DNA from: Bacteroides timonensis
GTDB lineage: Bacteria > Bacteroidota > Bacteroidia > Bacteroidales > Bacteroidaceae
Length of the DNA stretch: 64,000 bases
NCBI RefSeq assembly: GCF_000513195.1
Contig: NZ_CBVI010000007.1
Location: 62,001 to 126,000 of the forward strand
Reading direction: 5' to 3'
Position numbers and translations under genes: made by a program. Under the pieces are notes generated by a model that was given only the letters and a program-made list of their open reading frames with translations, was not told where the DNA came from and did not search any database. Positions 64,000 through 64,000 of this stretch are shown piece by piece (positions within the stretch are counted from its first letter, which is position 1; the number at the start of each line of letters is the position of its first letter).

Positions 64000-64000
64000 A

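Overview
The window looks like a Bacteroides chromosome (phylum Bacteroidota). The support is a SusC/SusD pair with a hybrid two-component regulator, fimbrillin-type lipoproteins, several TAnnTTTG-type -7 promoter elements of the Bacteroides primary sigma factor, DUF3836/DUF4294/DUF5694 proteins, and AT-rich intergenic DNA with few Shine-Dalgarno sequences. I do not assign a species. No rRNA, tRNA, CRISPR array or complete insertion sequence was seen.

Layout. (1) 1-10300, minus strand: a polysaccharide-utilisation-type locus transcribed as hybrid two-component sensor, TIG/NHL surface lipoprotein, SusC, SusD (SusD runs off the left edge; no glycosidase is visible). (2) 10378-15109, plus: a SulP anion transporter, then a TPR-LytS-type histidine kinase with its LytTR response regulator. 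(3) 15370-25156, plus: a WD40/OmpA-like protein, a TPR-caspase protein that shares an extra domain with it, a small barrel protein, and three fimbrillin-like lipoproteins. (4) 25157-26277: a gene-poor stretch with a strong hairpin, nested inverted repeats and seven 22-bp tandem repeats. (5) 26278-49068: mostly housekeeping and single genes: an Rpn-type nuclease, a SNF2 helicase, a flavin reductase, an AAA/DUF4143 ATPase, a radical SAM protein, an HhH barrel protein, TrmH, NadA, a PorZ-like protein, RdgB, a phosphoethanolamine transferase, YitT and LeuS. (6) 49069-49724: a long gap with a structured inverted element and a candidate small RNA. (7) 50626-63783: a signalling island.

The signalling island is the most interesting part. 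It has two paralogous membrane histidine kinases (52745 and 58156), each with a duplicated sensor half whose internal DHp-like helix has Glu where the phosphorylated His should be. It also has one OmpR-type regulator (62406), three secreted DUF3836 proteins, an AAA/DUF4143 ATPase 4 bp upstream of the first kinase, a DUF3267-like membrane protein with a 45-residue partner, a DUF5694 protein, and a decayed lemA-DUF3137 pair. Four minus-strand promoters in the island carry the same operator: three hexamers (GTTATC, GTTATC, GTTAAC as read on the plus strand) at exact 11-bp spacing, where the -33 box would otherwise be. One of the four lies between the DUF5694 gene and the response regulator gene. 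I infer a compact, possibly autoregulated envelope regulon. The regulator-operator assignment is inference. Domain names rest on motif recognition without database searches.
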